Shown: piece by piece, positions 9,499 to 18,813 of the stretch
Numbering within the stretch: position 1 is the first letter of the stretch
Layout of the letters: each line of letters opens with the position of its first letter
Source of the DNA: Mucilaginibacter tundrae
Lineage (GTDB): Bacteria; Bacteroidota; Bacteroidia; Sphingobacteriales; Sphingobacteriaceae
Reading direction: 5' to 3'
DNA length: 64,000 nt
Assembly (NCBI RefSeq): GCF_013408825.1
Contig: NZ_JACCBZ010000014.1
Span: 21,180 to 85,179, forward strand
The notes under the pieces: model-generated
Databases searched by the model: none
Seen by the model: the letters and a program-made list of their open reading frames with translations, nothing else
What the model was told of the DNA's origin: nothing
Program-made: the position numbers and the translations under genes

Positions 9499-9526
9499 AA
9501 AAAAGCCTCCCAAATGTCGGGAGGCT
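9499..9526 (-). terminator. Rho-independent terminator of the OmpA-like gene
   Basis: GCCTCCC (9505-9511) pairs with GGGAGGC (9519-9525); on the minus strand the stem is followed by a T run (9500-9504). It is 8 nt past the stop of the OmpA-like gene and probably ends the long respiratory transcript or its last cistrons. Confidence 0.85.
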
Positions 9527-9533
9527 CATTGAA

Positions 9534-10382
9534 TTATTTTGTTATCAGGTTATACAGTTCATCAAGCTTAGGCGTAAGTACTATCTCTATGCGCCTATTT
9601 TTGGCCAAAGCCTCAGGCGTGTTGCTTGGATCGATAGGTTGATACTGGCTTTTGCCGGTAGCGGTTAACCTGTGGGGGTCAACACCTTCAGTTTCGCTTA
9701 AGTAACGGGTTACTGATGTGGCACGTAATACGCTGAGATCCCAGTTATCTTTTATTTGGCCAAGGTTAATTACCTTTTTGTCATCAGTATGGCCTTCTAC
9801 GGCTATATTAATATCCGGCTCCTTATTTAGTACGGCGGCCAATTGTTTTAACGCCTGTTTTCCTTTATCGTCAATAGTAATACTACCTGAAGGGAATAAT
9901 AATTTATCAGTTAAGGATACGTATACCTTACCGTTGCGAATATCCACCGTTAAACCATTTTGCTGGAAGCCTAATAAAGCCTGTTGCAACTTATCCTTTA
10001 AAGCCTGACTAGCGGCATCCTGTTTATGTAAAATATCCTCAACCTCCTTTAAGCGGGCCTCACGTGCCTGCAGATCACCAGATAACTTGGTTACTTTGGA
10101 GGATGTGGCGTTGTAGTTATCATTTAAAGTGTTATAGTTACCGTTAAGTGTATTGTATCTGTCGTTTAACGCTGCTAACTGGCCTTTCAGGTCTGCAATT
10201 TCGTGATGCAGGCGAGCGGTATCCCCCTGCAGACTTGACACTTCAGCATCCAGATTAACCGTACGGTTTTGCAGTGAATCACGATCAGCAACTAGTGCTT
10301 TATATTTTTTAGGGGATAACACCACGCAGGAGTGCAGCGTTGTACACAAAATGGCGGCAAAAAAATAGTGTTGTATTTTCAT
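9534..10382 (-). CDS. OmpA-family peptidoglycan-associated lipoprotein
   Basis: 282 residues: lipoprotein signal with the lipobox Cys in LHSC (about residue 19), a coiled-coil region (about 30-125) with regular repeats such as YNTLNGNYNTLNDNYN, and a C-terminal OmpA/MotB domain (about 150-275) with the peptidoglycan-binding pattern VEGHTDDKK, LSVLRATSV and AKNRRIEIVL. It probably links the outer membrane to the cell wall. It follows the DUF2461 gene by 18 nt on the same strand. Confidence 0.92.
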   Translation of the reverse strand: MKIQHYFFAAILCTTLHSCVVLSPKKYKALVADRDSLQNRTVNLDAEVSSLQGDTARLHHEIADLKGQLAALNDRYNTLNGNYNTLNDNYNATSSKVTKLSGDLQAREARLKEVEDILHKQDAASQALKDKLQQALLGFQQNGLTVDIRNGKVYVSLTDKLLFPSGSITIDDKGKQALKQLAAVLNKEPDINIAVEGHTDDKKVINLGQIKDNWDLSVLRATSVTRYLSETEGVDPHRLTATGKSQYQPIDPSNTPEALAKNRRIEIVLTPKLDELYNLITK

Positions 10383-10400
10383 TGTATGGTGAGTTTTTAA

Positions 10401-11063
10401 TTAAGCGATAGCGTTTCTTAAGAAAACTGTTAAAGGGTATAGTTTAGTACAGACTTCGGCGACATAATCCACCGCATCCGCTTTAAATAAATCTTTATCT
10501 TTTATTTTATGTGAAACTATAAAACTTTTTAGTTTTAACAAGTCGATATTTTCATTATCAGCGTCATAACCTTTGGGTACAGTCTTCAGTCTATCCTGCT
10601 CACGGAAGTTGCCAAAAAGCTTCACAAATTCCGGATCGTCAATAATCAATTTTAAATCGTGTGCATTGTAGTCAATCTCCTGTCGGATGGCCTTTAAATG
10701 CTCTGCTTCCGGCATCCAGTAGCCACCAGCGATAAAAGAAGCACCTGGCGTCAGATGAAAATAATATTCAACACCGCCCAGCTTTGAGCCAATGGTTGGA
10801 ATGCTGATACCAAAATTATTTTTATATGGGGCTTTATTTTTGCTGAACCTGATATCGCGGTAAATACGCATAACACACTTTTTCGGATCAAGGTGTTCAT
10901 CAATCGTTAGGTCGATCTTTTGTATTTGTTTAATTAGCTTGCCGGTAAAATCAATCACATTCTCGCGGGCCTTATCATAATCCGCTTTTCGGGTTTGAAA
11001 CCATTCGCGGTCATTGTTATCAATAAGCTCTTTTAAAAAATCAACGGTTTGCGGGTTTATCAT
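10401..11063 (-). CDS. DUF2461 domain protein
   Basis: 220 residues matching DUF2461 (TIGR02453): the N-terminal F-L-K-E-L-x-x-N-N-x-R-E-W-F motif at about 9-22, then RIYRDIRFSKNKAPYKN (about 87-103) and GGYWMPE. This family is widespread but uncharacterised. Its start overlaps the DUF983 gene by 23 nt, so it is probably translated as part of the same transcript as the oxidase assembly genes, although nothing ties it to respiration beyond position. Confidence 0.9.
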   Translation of the reverse strand: MINPQTVDFLKELIDNNDREWFQTRKADYDKARENVIDFTGKLIKQIQKIDLTIDEHLDPKKCVMRIYRDIRFSKNKAPYKNNFGISIPTIGSKLGGVEYYFHLTPGASFIAGGYWMPEAEHLKAIRQEIDYNAHDLKLIIDDPEFVKLFGNFREQDRLKTVPKGYDADNENIDLLKLKSFIVSHKIKDKDLFKADAVDYVAEVCTKLYPLTVFLRNAIA

Positions 11064-11442
11064 CAGTATCTAAATGTGGATAGTAATGTATTTTGGGTGA
11101 TAACCAGTATAATAAAATCACCCTTGAATATCGGAAATTCAATGGTGAAAGCAATAAGCAACCACTAAAAATGACGCCTAAATATAACCATGGCGATGTA
11201 GTATTTTGGGTGATAACGCGGGTTGCCAGCGCTAGCGCTACCGATTCGGCAACATTCATGGCGTAACTCACATACATCGCTGCATAAAAGTAGCCCGGTT
11301 CAATCTCGAAGTATAAATTACAGTGTGGGCAATTCAGATTTATTTTACCAAAGCTGTATGTGCCTCCGTTAAACATATTGCCACGGCGGCAACGGGGGCA
11401 TTTGGCATGCAGCATTGCCCATGCTGTGGGTGTGGTGGCCAT
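11041..11442 (-). CDS. DUF983 membrane protein with zinc-ribbon-like cysteines
   Basis: 133 residues with two CxxC pairs near the N terminus (CPRC at about 15, CPHC at about 38), typical of DUF983, followed by two membrane segments (about 52-75 and 80-100). In Bacteroidota and alphaproteobacteria DUF983 proteins often sit in or near cytochrome oxidase operons; the function is unknown. It overlaps the DUF2461 gene by 23 nt and follows a small CxxC membrane protein by 33 nt. Confidence 0.88.
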   Translation of the reverse strand: MATTPTAWAMLHAKCPRCRRGNMFNGGTYSFGKINLNCPHCNLYFEIEPGYFYAAMYVSYAMNVAESVALALATRVITQNTTSPWLYLGVIFSGCLLLSPLNFRYSRVILLYWLSPKIHYYPHLDTDDKPANR

Positions 11443-11475
11443 AATTACGTATTAACGGTTTAAAGCCGGGTATTG

Positions 11476-11754
11476 TTAATTCAAATGCAACTTTTCGCTG
11501 CGCATATTCAGGTCGACGTTTTTGCGACGATATTTTTTGTACCAGATGATACCCAAAGCTGCTATCGCGATATACGGTGCACCTAACAAATACATAATAC
11601 CGTGATTCAAGCCGTCGGCTGTTTTGCGGCCATCTTTAACATTTGAGGCAACGTTAGCTGCACATATGGCACATTGCGCTTTTACCGGCTGATAACTCAG
11701 TGCTTTAAAGGTGAAGGCAGTAACAAACAAAAATATTTTTAAGCCCTTTTTCAT
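11476..11754 (-). CDS. Small exported membrane protein with a CxxC motif, cytochrome oxidase operon
   Basis: 92 residues. An N-terminal hydrophobic segment (about 5-26, ending KAQ, like a signal peptide) is followed at once by CAIC, then a second hydrophobic segment (about 55-70) and a basic tail (KKYRRK). A CxxC directly after a signal peptide could bind a metal or take part in thiol exchange, which fits a place among oxidase copper and heme assembly genes, but no family is recognised. It lies between DUF983 and DUF420 with spacings of 33 and 24 nt. Confidence 0.7.
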   Translation of the reverse strand: MKKGLKIFLFVTAFTFKALSYQPVKAQCAICAANVASNVKDGRKTADGLNHGIMYLLGAPYIAIAALGIIWYKKYRRKNVDLNMRSEKLHLN

Positions 11755-11778
11755 GCTGCAAATTTAACTAATTATAAC

Positions 11779-12351
11779 TTAGAAATGGTAGTAAGGCGAT
11801 ATCATTAAATAAACAATAACACCGGTTACTGTAACATATAACCATATTGGGAATGCCCACCGAACCAGTTTTTTGTGTTTTTCCACCTGCATTTGCAGAC
11901 CACGATAAAAGCTCAATAATATCAACGGCAAAACACCGGCTGCAAGTATAATATGGGTTATTAAAATCACGTAGTAAACATAACGCACGCTACCTGCTTC
12001 AGCTTTCTCTGCCGGGGACACAATTCCATCACCATTAAGGTCGCCATACTTGGTTTCAGGTGCTAACCAGTGGAATAAAATATAAGATACCAAGAAAAGC
12101 GACGACAATACAAAAGCAAGGATATTAATGCGCTTGTGCATAGTAATGTTTAGCTTTTTGATGTAGTATAACGATATCAACAATAGCACACTGCAGGTAC
12201 CATTTAAAATAGCATTAAGCTTAGGCAAAAAAGGCATAAATGCAGGCATCTGCGCCGGCTTGGGAATAACTTTTAAGCTTAAAATAAATACAACAACAAA
12301 TACAAAAACAGATACTGCTGCTACAAAACGGAATATAAATTTATCAGTCAT
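11779..12351 (-). CDS. DUF420 membrane protein (oxidase-associated, CtaM-like)
   Basis: 190 residues with five predicted membrane segments (about 8-28, 42-62, 75-95, 120-145, 163-185) and conserved family features HKRINILAF, LFHWLAPE and THIILA. DUF420 proteins are encoded with cytochrome oxidases; in Bacillus relatives (CtaM) they help the assembly of aa3 oxidase. The assembly role here is inferred from family and context. It is separated from the SCO1 gene by 119 bp holding a strong inverted repeat. Confidence 0.88.
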   Translation of the reverse strand: MTDKFIFRFVAAVSVFVFVVVFILSLKVIPKPAQMPAFMPFLPKLNAILNGTCSVLLLISLYYIKKLNITMHKRINILAFVLSSLFLVSYILFHWLAPETKYGDLNGDGIVSPAEKAEAGSVRYVYYVILITHIILAAGVLPLILLSFYRGLQMQVEKHKKLVRWAFPIWLYVTVTGVIVYLMISPYYHF

Positions 12352-12360
12352 AGTTTTTTG

Positions 12361-12472
12361 AGAATCAAGAGTTAAGATTCAAGAATCAAGACTGATTCAT
12401 TGTGTACCTAACCTCAATTATGATTTAAATTTACTGCAAAATCTTGATTCTTGAATCTTACTTCTTGAATCT
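12361..12472. repeat. Long inverted repeat inside the oxidase assembly gene cluster
   Basis: 12374-12391 and 12442-12459 are perfect 18-bp inverted copies (core AAGATTCAAGAATCAAGA) inside longer imperfect arms of about 33 bp, with a roughly 50-nt AT-rich loop. The right arm touches the end of the SCO1 gene. It could fold in the mRNA between SCO1 and DUF420 and weaken or stabilise downstream expression. Confidence 0.85.
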
Positions 12473-13172
12473 AATACATAGAGTGATCATTCTTACGAAT
12501 CTCTTCGGCTATCTGCACCTTAATCTCGTTATCCAGCCTCAACATATCATCGTCAGAAGTACCGGTGTAATAGCCGCGTATATGATGGCTCTCATCAATC
12601 AACATAATTTTATCACTGTACACAAAATTGCCGTTACCTTCATCCAATGCATTTACTAAAAAACCTTGGCGCGCGAGCGGATATATAACAGATGTATCAC
12701 CAGTTAAAAATAAACGACGGGTACTATCCGCGTTAAACTTGTTACTGTATTGCTTTAAAGTCGCAACGTTATCTCGTTGCGGATCCACCGTGATCGAAAT
12801 AAACTTAGTGATCTTATTATGCGCGTACTCAGCTGCCAGCTTGCTTATGTTTTGATTTACCTGATTGCACAGATTAGGGCAATTGCTGTAAAAAAAGTTA
12901 ACGATCAGTATCTTGTTGGTCAGCGTTTTTAATGATACCGGTTTACCATTCTGATCCTGTAAATTAAAATCAGAAATGTTATGATAGATGGTATCCGGGA
13001 TAGATTTACCTTTAACTATGTGGCTGGTTTTAGCCAGTTCTTTTGGGCCGAAATACGGTAATGGATCGTAGCGGTTTTTGCCCTTTGCGGTAAGTAAATA
13101 ATATAAAAATCCTGGCAATGCTAATATCAAAGCCAGGATTACTATTTTTTTCAGAACGTTGCTTTTGCTCAT
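12471..13172 (-). CDS. SCO1/SenC copper chaperone for cytochrome oxidase
   Basis: A 233-residue membrane-anchored thioredoxin-like protein that delivers copper to the CuA site of oxidase subunit II. It has one N-terminal membrane anchor (about 8-27), the copper-binding pair C98/C102 in NCPNLC, and a histidine region in DESHHIRGYY near residue 193. The gene overlaps the subunit IV gene by 1 nt and sits downstream of the oxidase structural genes. Confidence 0.92.
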   Translation of the reverse strand: MSKSNVLKKIVILALILALPGFLYYLLTAKGKNRYDPLPYFGPKELAKTSHIVKGKSIPDTIYHNISDFNLQDQNGKPVSLKTLTNKILIVNFFYSNCPNLCNQVNQNISKLAAEYAHNKITKFISITVDPQRDNVATLKQYSNKFNADSTRRLFLTGDTSVIYPLARQGFLVNALDEGNGNFVYSDKIMLIDESHHIRGYYTGTSDDDMLRLDNEIKVQIAEEIRKNDHSMY

Positions 13173-13519
13173 TACCCCCTCAAGGTAATCCAGTGGTGGC
13201 TCTCGTTAGTAAGTACCAGGATTAAACCGATAATAAACAGAACAGGAACAACTATTGATATGATAAGCCCTGTTTTTTCAAACTTTAAGTGCATAAAATA
13301 TGCAATAATATAAAACGCCTTAAATAATGTTAAAACGATGTATAATGGATTTGCTATGTGACCCGGGATAATTCCTTTAGGTACTAAGATAAGCGCTATA
13401 ATAAATTCAACACATGTAATGCCTAGCAATATGAAAAACACTTTCCATATTTTGCCTTTGGTCATTGATTCATGTTCTTCGCCATGCTCTGCATGCGTGT
13501 CTGTAGCGTGTGATGACAT
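13172..13519 (-). CDS. Cytochrome c oxidase subunit IV-like protein
   Basis: 115 residues: a His- and Glu-rich N-terminal 22 residues, then three membrane segments (about 25-46, 56-78, 84-104). The length, the YFMHLKFE segment between helices 2 and 3 and the position after subunit III match the prokaryotic cytochrome C oxidase subunit IV family. It probably stabilises the aa3 complex. It overlaps the SCO1 gene by 1 nt and lies 19 nt from subunit III. Confidence 0.88.
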   Translation of the reverse strand: MSSHATDTHAEHGEEHESMTKGKIWKVFFILLGITCVEFIIALILVPKGIIPGHIANPLYIVLTLFKAFYIIAYFMHLKFEKTGLIISIVVPVLFIIGLILVLTNESHHWITLRG

Positions 13520-13538
13520 ATGATTTGTGATTAAAAGA

Positions 13539-14267
13539 TCAAACTAAATAAAAGAATGTAAATACGAATACCCATACCAAATCTACAAAGTGCCAGTAAA
13601 GGCCAACTTTTTCAATCATTAAATAGCTACCGCGTTTTTCATAAGTACCCATTAATACGTTAACGGTGATAATGATATTGATCACTACGCCCGTAAATAC
13701 ATGAAAACCGTGGAAACCTGTAATCGTAAAGAATAAGTTAGCAAATTGGTGAGCTGAAGCTGCTTGTGCAGCATAAGGTACACCTATTGCAAAAAACTCT
13801 TGTAGTTTTTCAGGACTTGTTGGGATACTGCTCCACCAAAAGCCTTCGCTATGCAAGTGATTCCACTCCAATGCCTGGCATCCTAGGAACATTAAACCAC
13901 CAATTACTGTGGCTATCATCCAGCCTATAACCTCTTTACGGGCGTTACGGTGACCGGCTTCAACAGCTAATACCATGGTAACAGAGCTCATGATGAGAAT
14001 AAACGTCATTAACCCTACGAACACCAGTGGCGCGCCATGCTCAATTAAGCCTGGTACTGATTGGAAAACCAATGCAGCTGATGGCCATGCATATGCGCTG
14101 AAACGCAAAGCACCATAAGCAATTAATAATGATGAAAATGTGAATGCATCTGATAGGAGGAAAAACCACATCATCATTTTTCCGTATTCAACGTTGAACG
14201 GAGATCTGCCCCCCGACCATGGTGTTGATTTTACCTCATCAATTTGTGATACTGCTGCTGTACTCAT
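13539..14267 (-). CDS. Cytochrome c oxidase subunit III
   Basis: 242 residues of the heme-copper oxidase subunit III family, with conserved features MMMWFFLLSDAFTF (first helix), ITGFHGFHVFTG, and the final EKVGLYWHFVDLVWVFVF helix. About six to seven membrane segments are visible. Subunit III has no redox centre; it supports proton uptake and stability of subunit I. A second, shorter subunit III-type protein is encoded directly upstream (14287-14862). Confidence 0.93.
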   Translation of the reverse strand: MSTAAVSQIDEVKSTPWSGGRSPFNVEYGKMMMWFFLLSDAFTFSSLLIAYGALRFSAYAWPSAALVFQSVPGLIEHGAPLVFVGLMTFILIMSSVTMVLAVEAGHRNARKEVIGWMIATVIGGLMFLGCQALEWNHLHSEGFWWSSIPTSPEKLQEFFAIGVPYAAQAASAHQFANLFFTITGFHGFHVFTGVVINIIITVNVLMGTYEKRGSYLMIEKVGLYWHFVDLVWVFVFTFFYLV

Positions 14268-14286
14268 CTGTACTTATTATGGGTTG

Positions 14287-14862
14287 TTAATATTGGTTCA
14301 AAAGTAAAAAAACATACAGATATATCCATATAATATCGACAAAATGCCAAAAAATACCGGACATTTCCATTCCAAACAAATTCTTTGCCTGTGGCACGTT
14401 TTTGTAACTGCGCCATAGGGTGTTAATTATCAGTAATAAACCAGCGAAAATGTGTACCAGGTGCATACCGGTAAACACATATATGAACGATTGGGATGCA
14501 TTAGGGTTTATAAAATATACACCCATTTTAATTAAAATGCTCCAACCGTAAATCTGTATCGCAAAAAACAGCACGCCCAATGCCAATGTAAGCCATAAAA
14601 ATAGGCGTTGTTTGGCAAACTCAAGTCGTTTAGCTGCCCTTGAGGCAATAAACATGGTAATACTGCTGACTATAATTACTGTAGTGCTATACATAAACGC
14701 CTTAGGCAGTATAATGTTAATAGCGTGCTCGCGACCGCCGGTATAAACTATAAAGCCGCTGGTAAGCGCCGCGAAAAACATAAACGATGTGAATATAAAT
14801 ATCCACATATTGAATTTTTTGGGGGCGAGGTTATATTTATCTTCCTGAATCTGTGCCATCAT
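14287..14862 (-). CDS. Second heme-copper oxidase subunit III-type protein
   Basis: 191 residues and five membrane segments, with the family end SGIFWHFVDIIWIYLYVFLLL and the internal FTGMHLVHIFAG helix. It is shorter than the 242-residue subunit III downstream. Paired subunit III genes are usual in aa3 operons of Bacteroidota. It overlaps ctaB by 4 nt. Whether both proteins sit in one complex cannot be decided from the sequence. Confidence 0.9.
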   Translation of the reverse strand: MMAQIQEDKYNLAPKKFNMWIFIFTSFMFFAALTSGFIVYTGGREHAINIILPKAFMYSTTVIIVSSITMFIASRAAKRLEFAKQRLFLWLTLALGVLFFAIQIYGWSILIKMGVYFINPNASQSFIYVFTGMHLVHIFAGLLLIINTLWRSYKNVPQAKNLFGMEMSGIFWHFVDIIWIYLYVFLLLNQY

Positions 14863-15734
14863 TTCGCTTTTCCTATAAAATCAAATAAAAACATAAGCTG
14901 CACTATCGGCAGGTATAAAAACGACCCATACATGAGTTGTTTTGCCGACTTAATTGTGCGAGTACGCAGCAATGTGAAGGCCTGGTACAAAAATACTAAA
15001 CTGCAAATTAATGATACTACACCTACATAGTAACCACCAAAATGGTAATAAGTTGGCAGCCAGCTTACTGGTGTTAAAAATATAGTGATCACAAACACGA
15101 TTAGTGCGCTTGTAAAATCGCGGTTACCGGTAGGCAATAGCCTAAAACCGGCCAGTTTGTAGTCGTCATCCAAAACCCAGGCAATAGCCCAGAAGTGGGT
15201 GAACTGCCAAACAAATTGTATCCCGAATAATATCAACGCAACCTGATCAATAGTTCCATAACCTGCAACATAACCAATAAGCGGTGGTAATGCACCGGGT
15301 ATAGCACCAACAAATACCGCTATTGGCGATTTGCGTTTTAATGGTGTATATGCAAAAGCATACAGTATTATTGAAAATACAGATAGTAGCCCTGTAGTTA
15401 AATTTAAGCTGCCTAATAAGTAGGTTCCTGCTATCGCCATAAATAAACCTAATACCAGCGCCTGTCCGGTTGTCATACGTCCGGTTGGGATTGGGCGGTC
15501 CATCGTACGCTTCATCAATTTGTCGTAGTCTTTTTCAATGATCTCGTTGAAGCAGTTTGCGGCGGCTGTAACTAAAAATCCGCCAACAATCAGTATCACC
15601 CAGTTTTTCCAGTTGATAACGCCATGAGTTTTAGGGTTTGCCATCCCCCCGATCAAAAATGATATGGAGGCGGAAAATACCACCAAAAATGTCAGCCTGG
15701 TTTTAATCAGTTTTGAAAAATCGCTCAACTTCAT
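14859..15734 (-). CDS. ctaB: Heme O synthase (protoheme IX farnesyltransferase)
   Basis: 291-residue integral membrane prenyltransferase of the UbiA superfamily; it transfers a farnesyl group to heme B to give heme O, the precursor of heme A. Seen: the Asp-rich signature NCFNEIIEKDYD...MKRT.DRPIPTGR (about residues 61-86) and LDDDYKLAGFRLLP, with about nine hydrophobic segments. It overlaps both neighbours by 4 nt (ctaA upstream, subunit III-like downstream), so translation is coupled. Confidence 0.95.
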   Translation of the reverse strand: MKLSDFSKLIKTRLTFLVVFSASISFLIGGMANPKTHGVINWKNWVILIVGGFLVTAAANCFNEIIEKDYDKLMKRTMDRPIPTGRMTTGQALVLGLFMAIAGTYLLGSLNLTTGLLSVFSIILYAFAYTPLKRKSPIAVFVGAIPGALPPLIGYVAGYGTIDQVALILFGIQFVWQFTHFWAIAWVLDDDYKLAGFRLLPTGNRDFTSALIVFVITIFLTPVSWLPTYYHFGGYYVGVVSLICSLVFLYQAFTLLRTRTIKSAKQLMYGSFLYLPIVQLMFLFDFIGKAK

Positions 15735-16792
15735 TTGCTTGCTCCCTGTAAACTAACTGATTTGTGAAAATTGAGCAGTAAATAAAACTGTGCCCCAAAT
15801 ATTAAACTCGCCAACACGATGTGCAAAGCCTGCGCATACGGTGGTAATTCTAAATATGATAATAGTATACCTGTAACAATCTGCAGCATGATCATCAAAA
15901 AATTGAAGCTCATTAATTGCTGTTGTATAGAATGGCGGGTAAATGTACGCCTAATTAAAGCATACAAAATTACGTTTACTATCAATACCAATATAGCTAA
16001 AGACCGGTGATCAATAAAAATACTACCAGCATCAGCTATCCAATCGCCGCGGTAACCGCCTTGTAAATGGCTTGATACTTCGTCAATTTTTTCGCGAACT
16101 TCAGTTCCGAATATGATTTGAACAACGCTTGTCACCAGTGCGATCAGTGTAACGATATATACTAAAGGACTGGTTTTGATGCGATTATTATCATAAACTT
16201 TGGCCATAAAGTAAGTACTGATAGCTATTGCCAATATCGCCAAAGCTAAAAGCATATGTACCGTTACAATACCTGCAACCAAATTAGTAGATACCACAAT
16301 GCCACCTAACCAAGCCTGAAAACCAACCAATATTAAATTAAAAAAGCTTAAAATTGGTATCATCATGCTATATCTAAAATAGCTGAATGAATAGATAAGT
16401 GTAAGCAATAAGAATAAACCTGACATAGCACCGATTAATCGATTAATATACTCTGTCCAGGTTCTCGCTGCATTAAACTCTTCAGGGATCAAAATAGATT
16501 TGTCGTTACGAATACGGGTAGCGAGTTCGCTATAACCAAATACGTCGAGTGTTTTAGCAAACCTTTGATTCTTTTTAATGCGGCCTGCAACATATTTCTG
16601 CTGGTAATCTTTTGGTAACTGACTAACGTCCGTTGGGGGAATATAGCCACCGAAACACTTAGGCCAGTCGGGACATCCCATGCCTGAGCCTGAACTACGT
16701 ACCACGCCACCAGCTAATATTAAAACAAAAAGCAGAATAATAGTTAAGAGGTTAATCTTTTGAAATCTGTTTTTTGATGCGGATATACTCAT
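15731..16792 (-). CDS. ctaA: Heme A synthase (CtaA/COX15)
   Basis: 353 residues and eight predicted membrane helices; oxidises heme O to heme A for the oxidase. Seen: the paired cysteines in GCPDWPKC after helix 1, and likely heme-ligand histidines in TVHMLLAL, IDHRSLAI and ALHIVLAS. An extracytoplasmic loop of about 65 residues after the Cys pair is typical of the COX15-type enzyme. The gene follows subunit I by 124 bp and overlaps ctaB by 4 nt. Confidence 0.94.
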   Translation of the reverse strand: MSISASKNRFQKINLLTIILLFVLILAGGVVRSSGSGMGCPDWPKCFGGYIPPTDVSQLPKDYQQKYVAGRIKKNQRFAKTLDVFGYSELATRIRNDKSILIPEEFNAARTWTEYINRLIGAMSGLFLLLTLIYSFSYFRYSMMIPILSFFNLILVGFQAWLGGIVVSTNLVAGIVTVHMLLALAILAIAISTYFMAKVYDNNRIKTSPLVYIVTLIALVTSVVQIIFGTEVREKIDEVSSHLQGGYRGDWIADAGSIFIDHRSLAILVLIVNVILYALIRRTFTRHSIQQQLMSFNFLMIMLQIVTGILLSYLELPPYAQALHIVLASLIFGAQFYLLLNFHKSVSLQGASK

Positions 16793-16916
16793 TTAATGTG
16801 CTAAAAAATTAGGGCATCTGTTTTAGGAAAATATTTCCGGTACAGATACCCTAAAAGATCAGATCGGTATGTATTTTTTAGTACATGGATTAGGCGGCTC
16901 GACCGCCATTCCAATA

Positions 16917-18797
16917 CTATTTTACTTCTTGATTGCTATGGGTATTTACCCATTTAGTATGTTCTTCCAAACCAATAGGGTTATCTTCAAAATCATGCGG
17001 CAAGTTTGAGCTCATGGTTTCAGATAATGGCGTAGTTTGCAAGATGTAATCATGCTCTGCACCTGGTTTGCTATAATCGTATGGCCAACGATAAACAGTT
17101 GGGATTTCTCCCGGCCAGTTACCATGTAGGTGCTCAACAGGTGTAGTCCATTCCAATGTATTGGCTTCCCACGGGTTTTGTGTCGCTTTCTTACCCCAGA
17201 ATATAGAGGTAATAAAGTTATACAAGAATGCTACTTGTGCCAATGCAGACATGATAGCAGCCCAAGTAATAAATGTATTTACTGATAACCATTGTTTCAT
17301 TGACTCAAACTCAGTGAACGCGTAGTAACGACGTGGCACGCCATCTAAACCCATAAAGTGCATTGGAAAGAATACCAGGTAAGCACCGATGAATGTTAGC
17401 CAGAAGTGAAGGAATCCGAGTTTCTCATCCATCATACGGCCAAACATTTTAGGGAACCAGTGATATACACCAGCCAACATACCAAATATAGCTGCTGAAC
17501 CCATTACCAAGTGGAAGTGGGCAACAACGAAGTAAGTATCATGCAAGTTGATATCTAGTGCAGCGTTACCTAAGAAGATACCCGTTAAACCGCCAGAGAT
17601 AAAGAAAGACACCATCCCGATAGCAAACAACATAGCAGGTTTAAACCTGATATTACCGCGCCACAGTGTAGCTAACCAGTTGAATGTTTTTACTGCCGAT
17701 GGTACAGCGATGATCAATGTAGTGATCATGAATACACCACCCAGGAACGGGTTCATACCTGTAACGAACATATGGTGCCCCCATACGATGAACGATAATA
17801 CGGTAATACCGATTAACGAGTAAACCATCGCATGGTAACCGAAGATCGGTTTACGTGAGTTTACTGACATGATTTCGGAAGATATACCCATTGCAGGCAT
17901 AATTACGATGTATACCTCAGGGTGACCTAAGAACCAGAATAAGTGTTCAAATAATATAGGGCTACCACCTTCAAAAGGCATTACTTTACCATTCAGTACA
18001 ATGTCTGAAAGGTAGAAACTTGTACCCATGCTACGGTCAAATATTAATAACACAACACCTGCAACTAATACCGGGAATGATAATACCCCCAATACAGCAG
18101 TTAAGAAGAACGCCCATATTGTTAAAGGCATTTTCCAAAGGTCCATACCTTTTGTACGCATGTTTAATACAGTACTTACATAGTTGATACCACCCATTAA
18201 CGATGACGCTACGAAGCAGATCATACTGGCTAACCATAATGTCATACCCATTTCAGAACCCGGCATAGCTTTTGGTAAAGCAGATAGTGGTGGATATACT
18301 GTCCAGCCACCGCTAGCAGGGCCTTTTTGTACAAAGAATGAGCTTAACATTATAACACATGCTAAGAAGAAGAACCAGTAAGATAACATGTTCATGAACG
18401 GAGATGCCATATCGCGGGCACCTACCTGAAGAGGTATCAATAAATTGCTAAACGTACCGCTCAACCCTGCTGTTAGTACAAAAAACACCATGATGGTACC
18501 GTGAATAGTAACCAACGACAGGTAAAAGTTTGGATCTAAACGACCACCAGGTGCAAAACGGCCTAATAAAGTTTCCAATAAAGGAAATGCTTTATCAGGA
18601 TATGCTAACTGGATCCTGAACAAGATAGACAAGGTCATCGCGATAACCGCCATTGTAATACCTGTGATCAGGAATTGTTTGGCGATCATTTTGTGATCCT
18701 GGCTAAATATGTATTTAGTTATAAAAGTATCATGATGGTGTTCGTGACCTTCTTCGTGATGTACTACTCCGTGATCGTGAACTGCTAATGTTGACAT
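16917..18797 (-). CDS. ctaD: Cytochrome c oxidase subunit I (aa3 type)
   Basis: 626 residues, catalytic subunit with about 12 core membrane helices. Seen: heme a ligand His in TIHGTIM, CuB ligands in LGHPEVY (with the Tyr that cross-links to His) and WGHHMF, and heme ligands in HDTYFVVAHFHLVMG. An N-terminal His-rich stretch (HDHGVVHHEEGHEHHHD, residues 7-23) precedes helix 1. It lies 16 nt from subunit II and completes the act-cox supercomplex locus. Confidence 0.97.
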   Translation of the reverse strand: MSTLAVHDHGVVHHEEGHEHHHDTFITKYIFSQDHKMIAKQFLITGITMAVIAMTLSILFRIQLAYPDKAFPLLETLLGRFAPGGRLDPNFYLSLVTIHGTIMVFFVLTAGLSGTFSNLLIPLQVGARDMASPFMNMLSYWFFFLACVIMLSSFFVQKGPASGGWTVYPPLSALPKAMPGSEMGMTLWLASMICFVASSLMGGINYVSTVLNMRTKGMDLWKMPLTIWAFFLTAVLGVLSFPVLVAGVVLLIFDRSMGTSFYLSDIVLNGKVMPFEGGSPILFEHLFWFLGHPEVYIVIMPAMGISSEIMSVNSRKPIFGYHAMVYSLIGITVLSFIVWGHHMFVTGMNPFLGGVFMITTLIIAVPSAVKTFNWLATLWRGNIRFKPAMLFAIGMVSFFISGGLTGIFLGNAALDINLHDTYFVVAHFHLVMGSAAIFGMLAGVYHWFPKMFGRMMDEKLGFLHFWLTFIGAYLVFFPMHFMGLDGVPRRYYAFTEFESMKQWLSVNTFITWAAIMSALAQVAFLYNFITSIFWGKKATQNPWEANTLEWTTPVEHLHGNWPGEIPTVYRWPYDYSKPGAEHDYILQTTPLSETMSSNLPHDFEDNPIGLEEHTKWVNTHSNQEVK

Positions 18798-18813
18798 ACT
18801 CGCTAATCTTATA

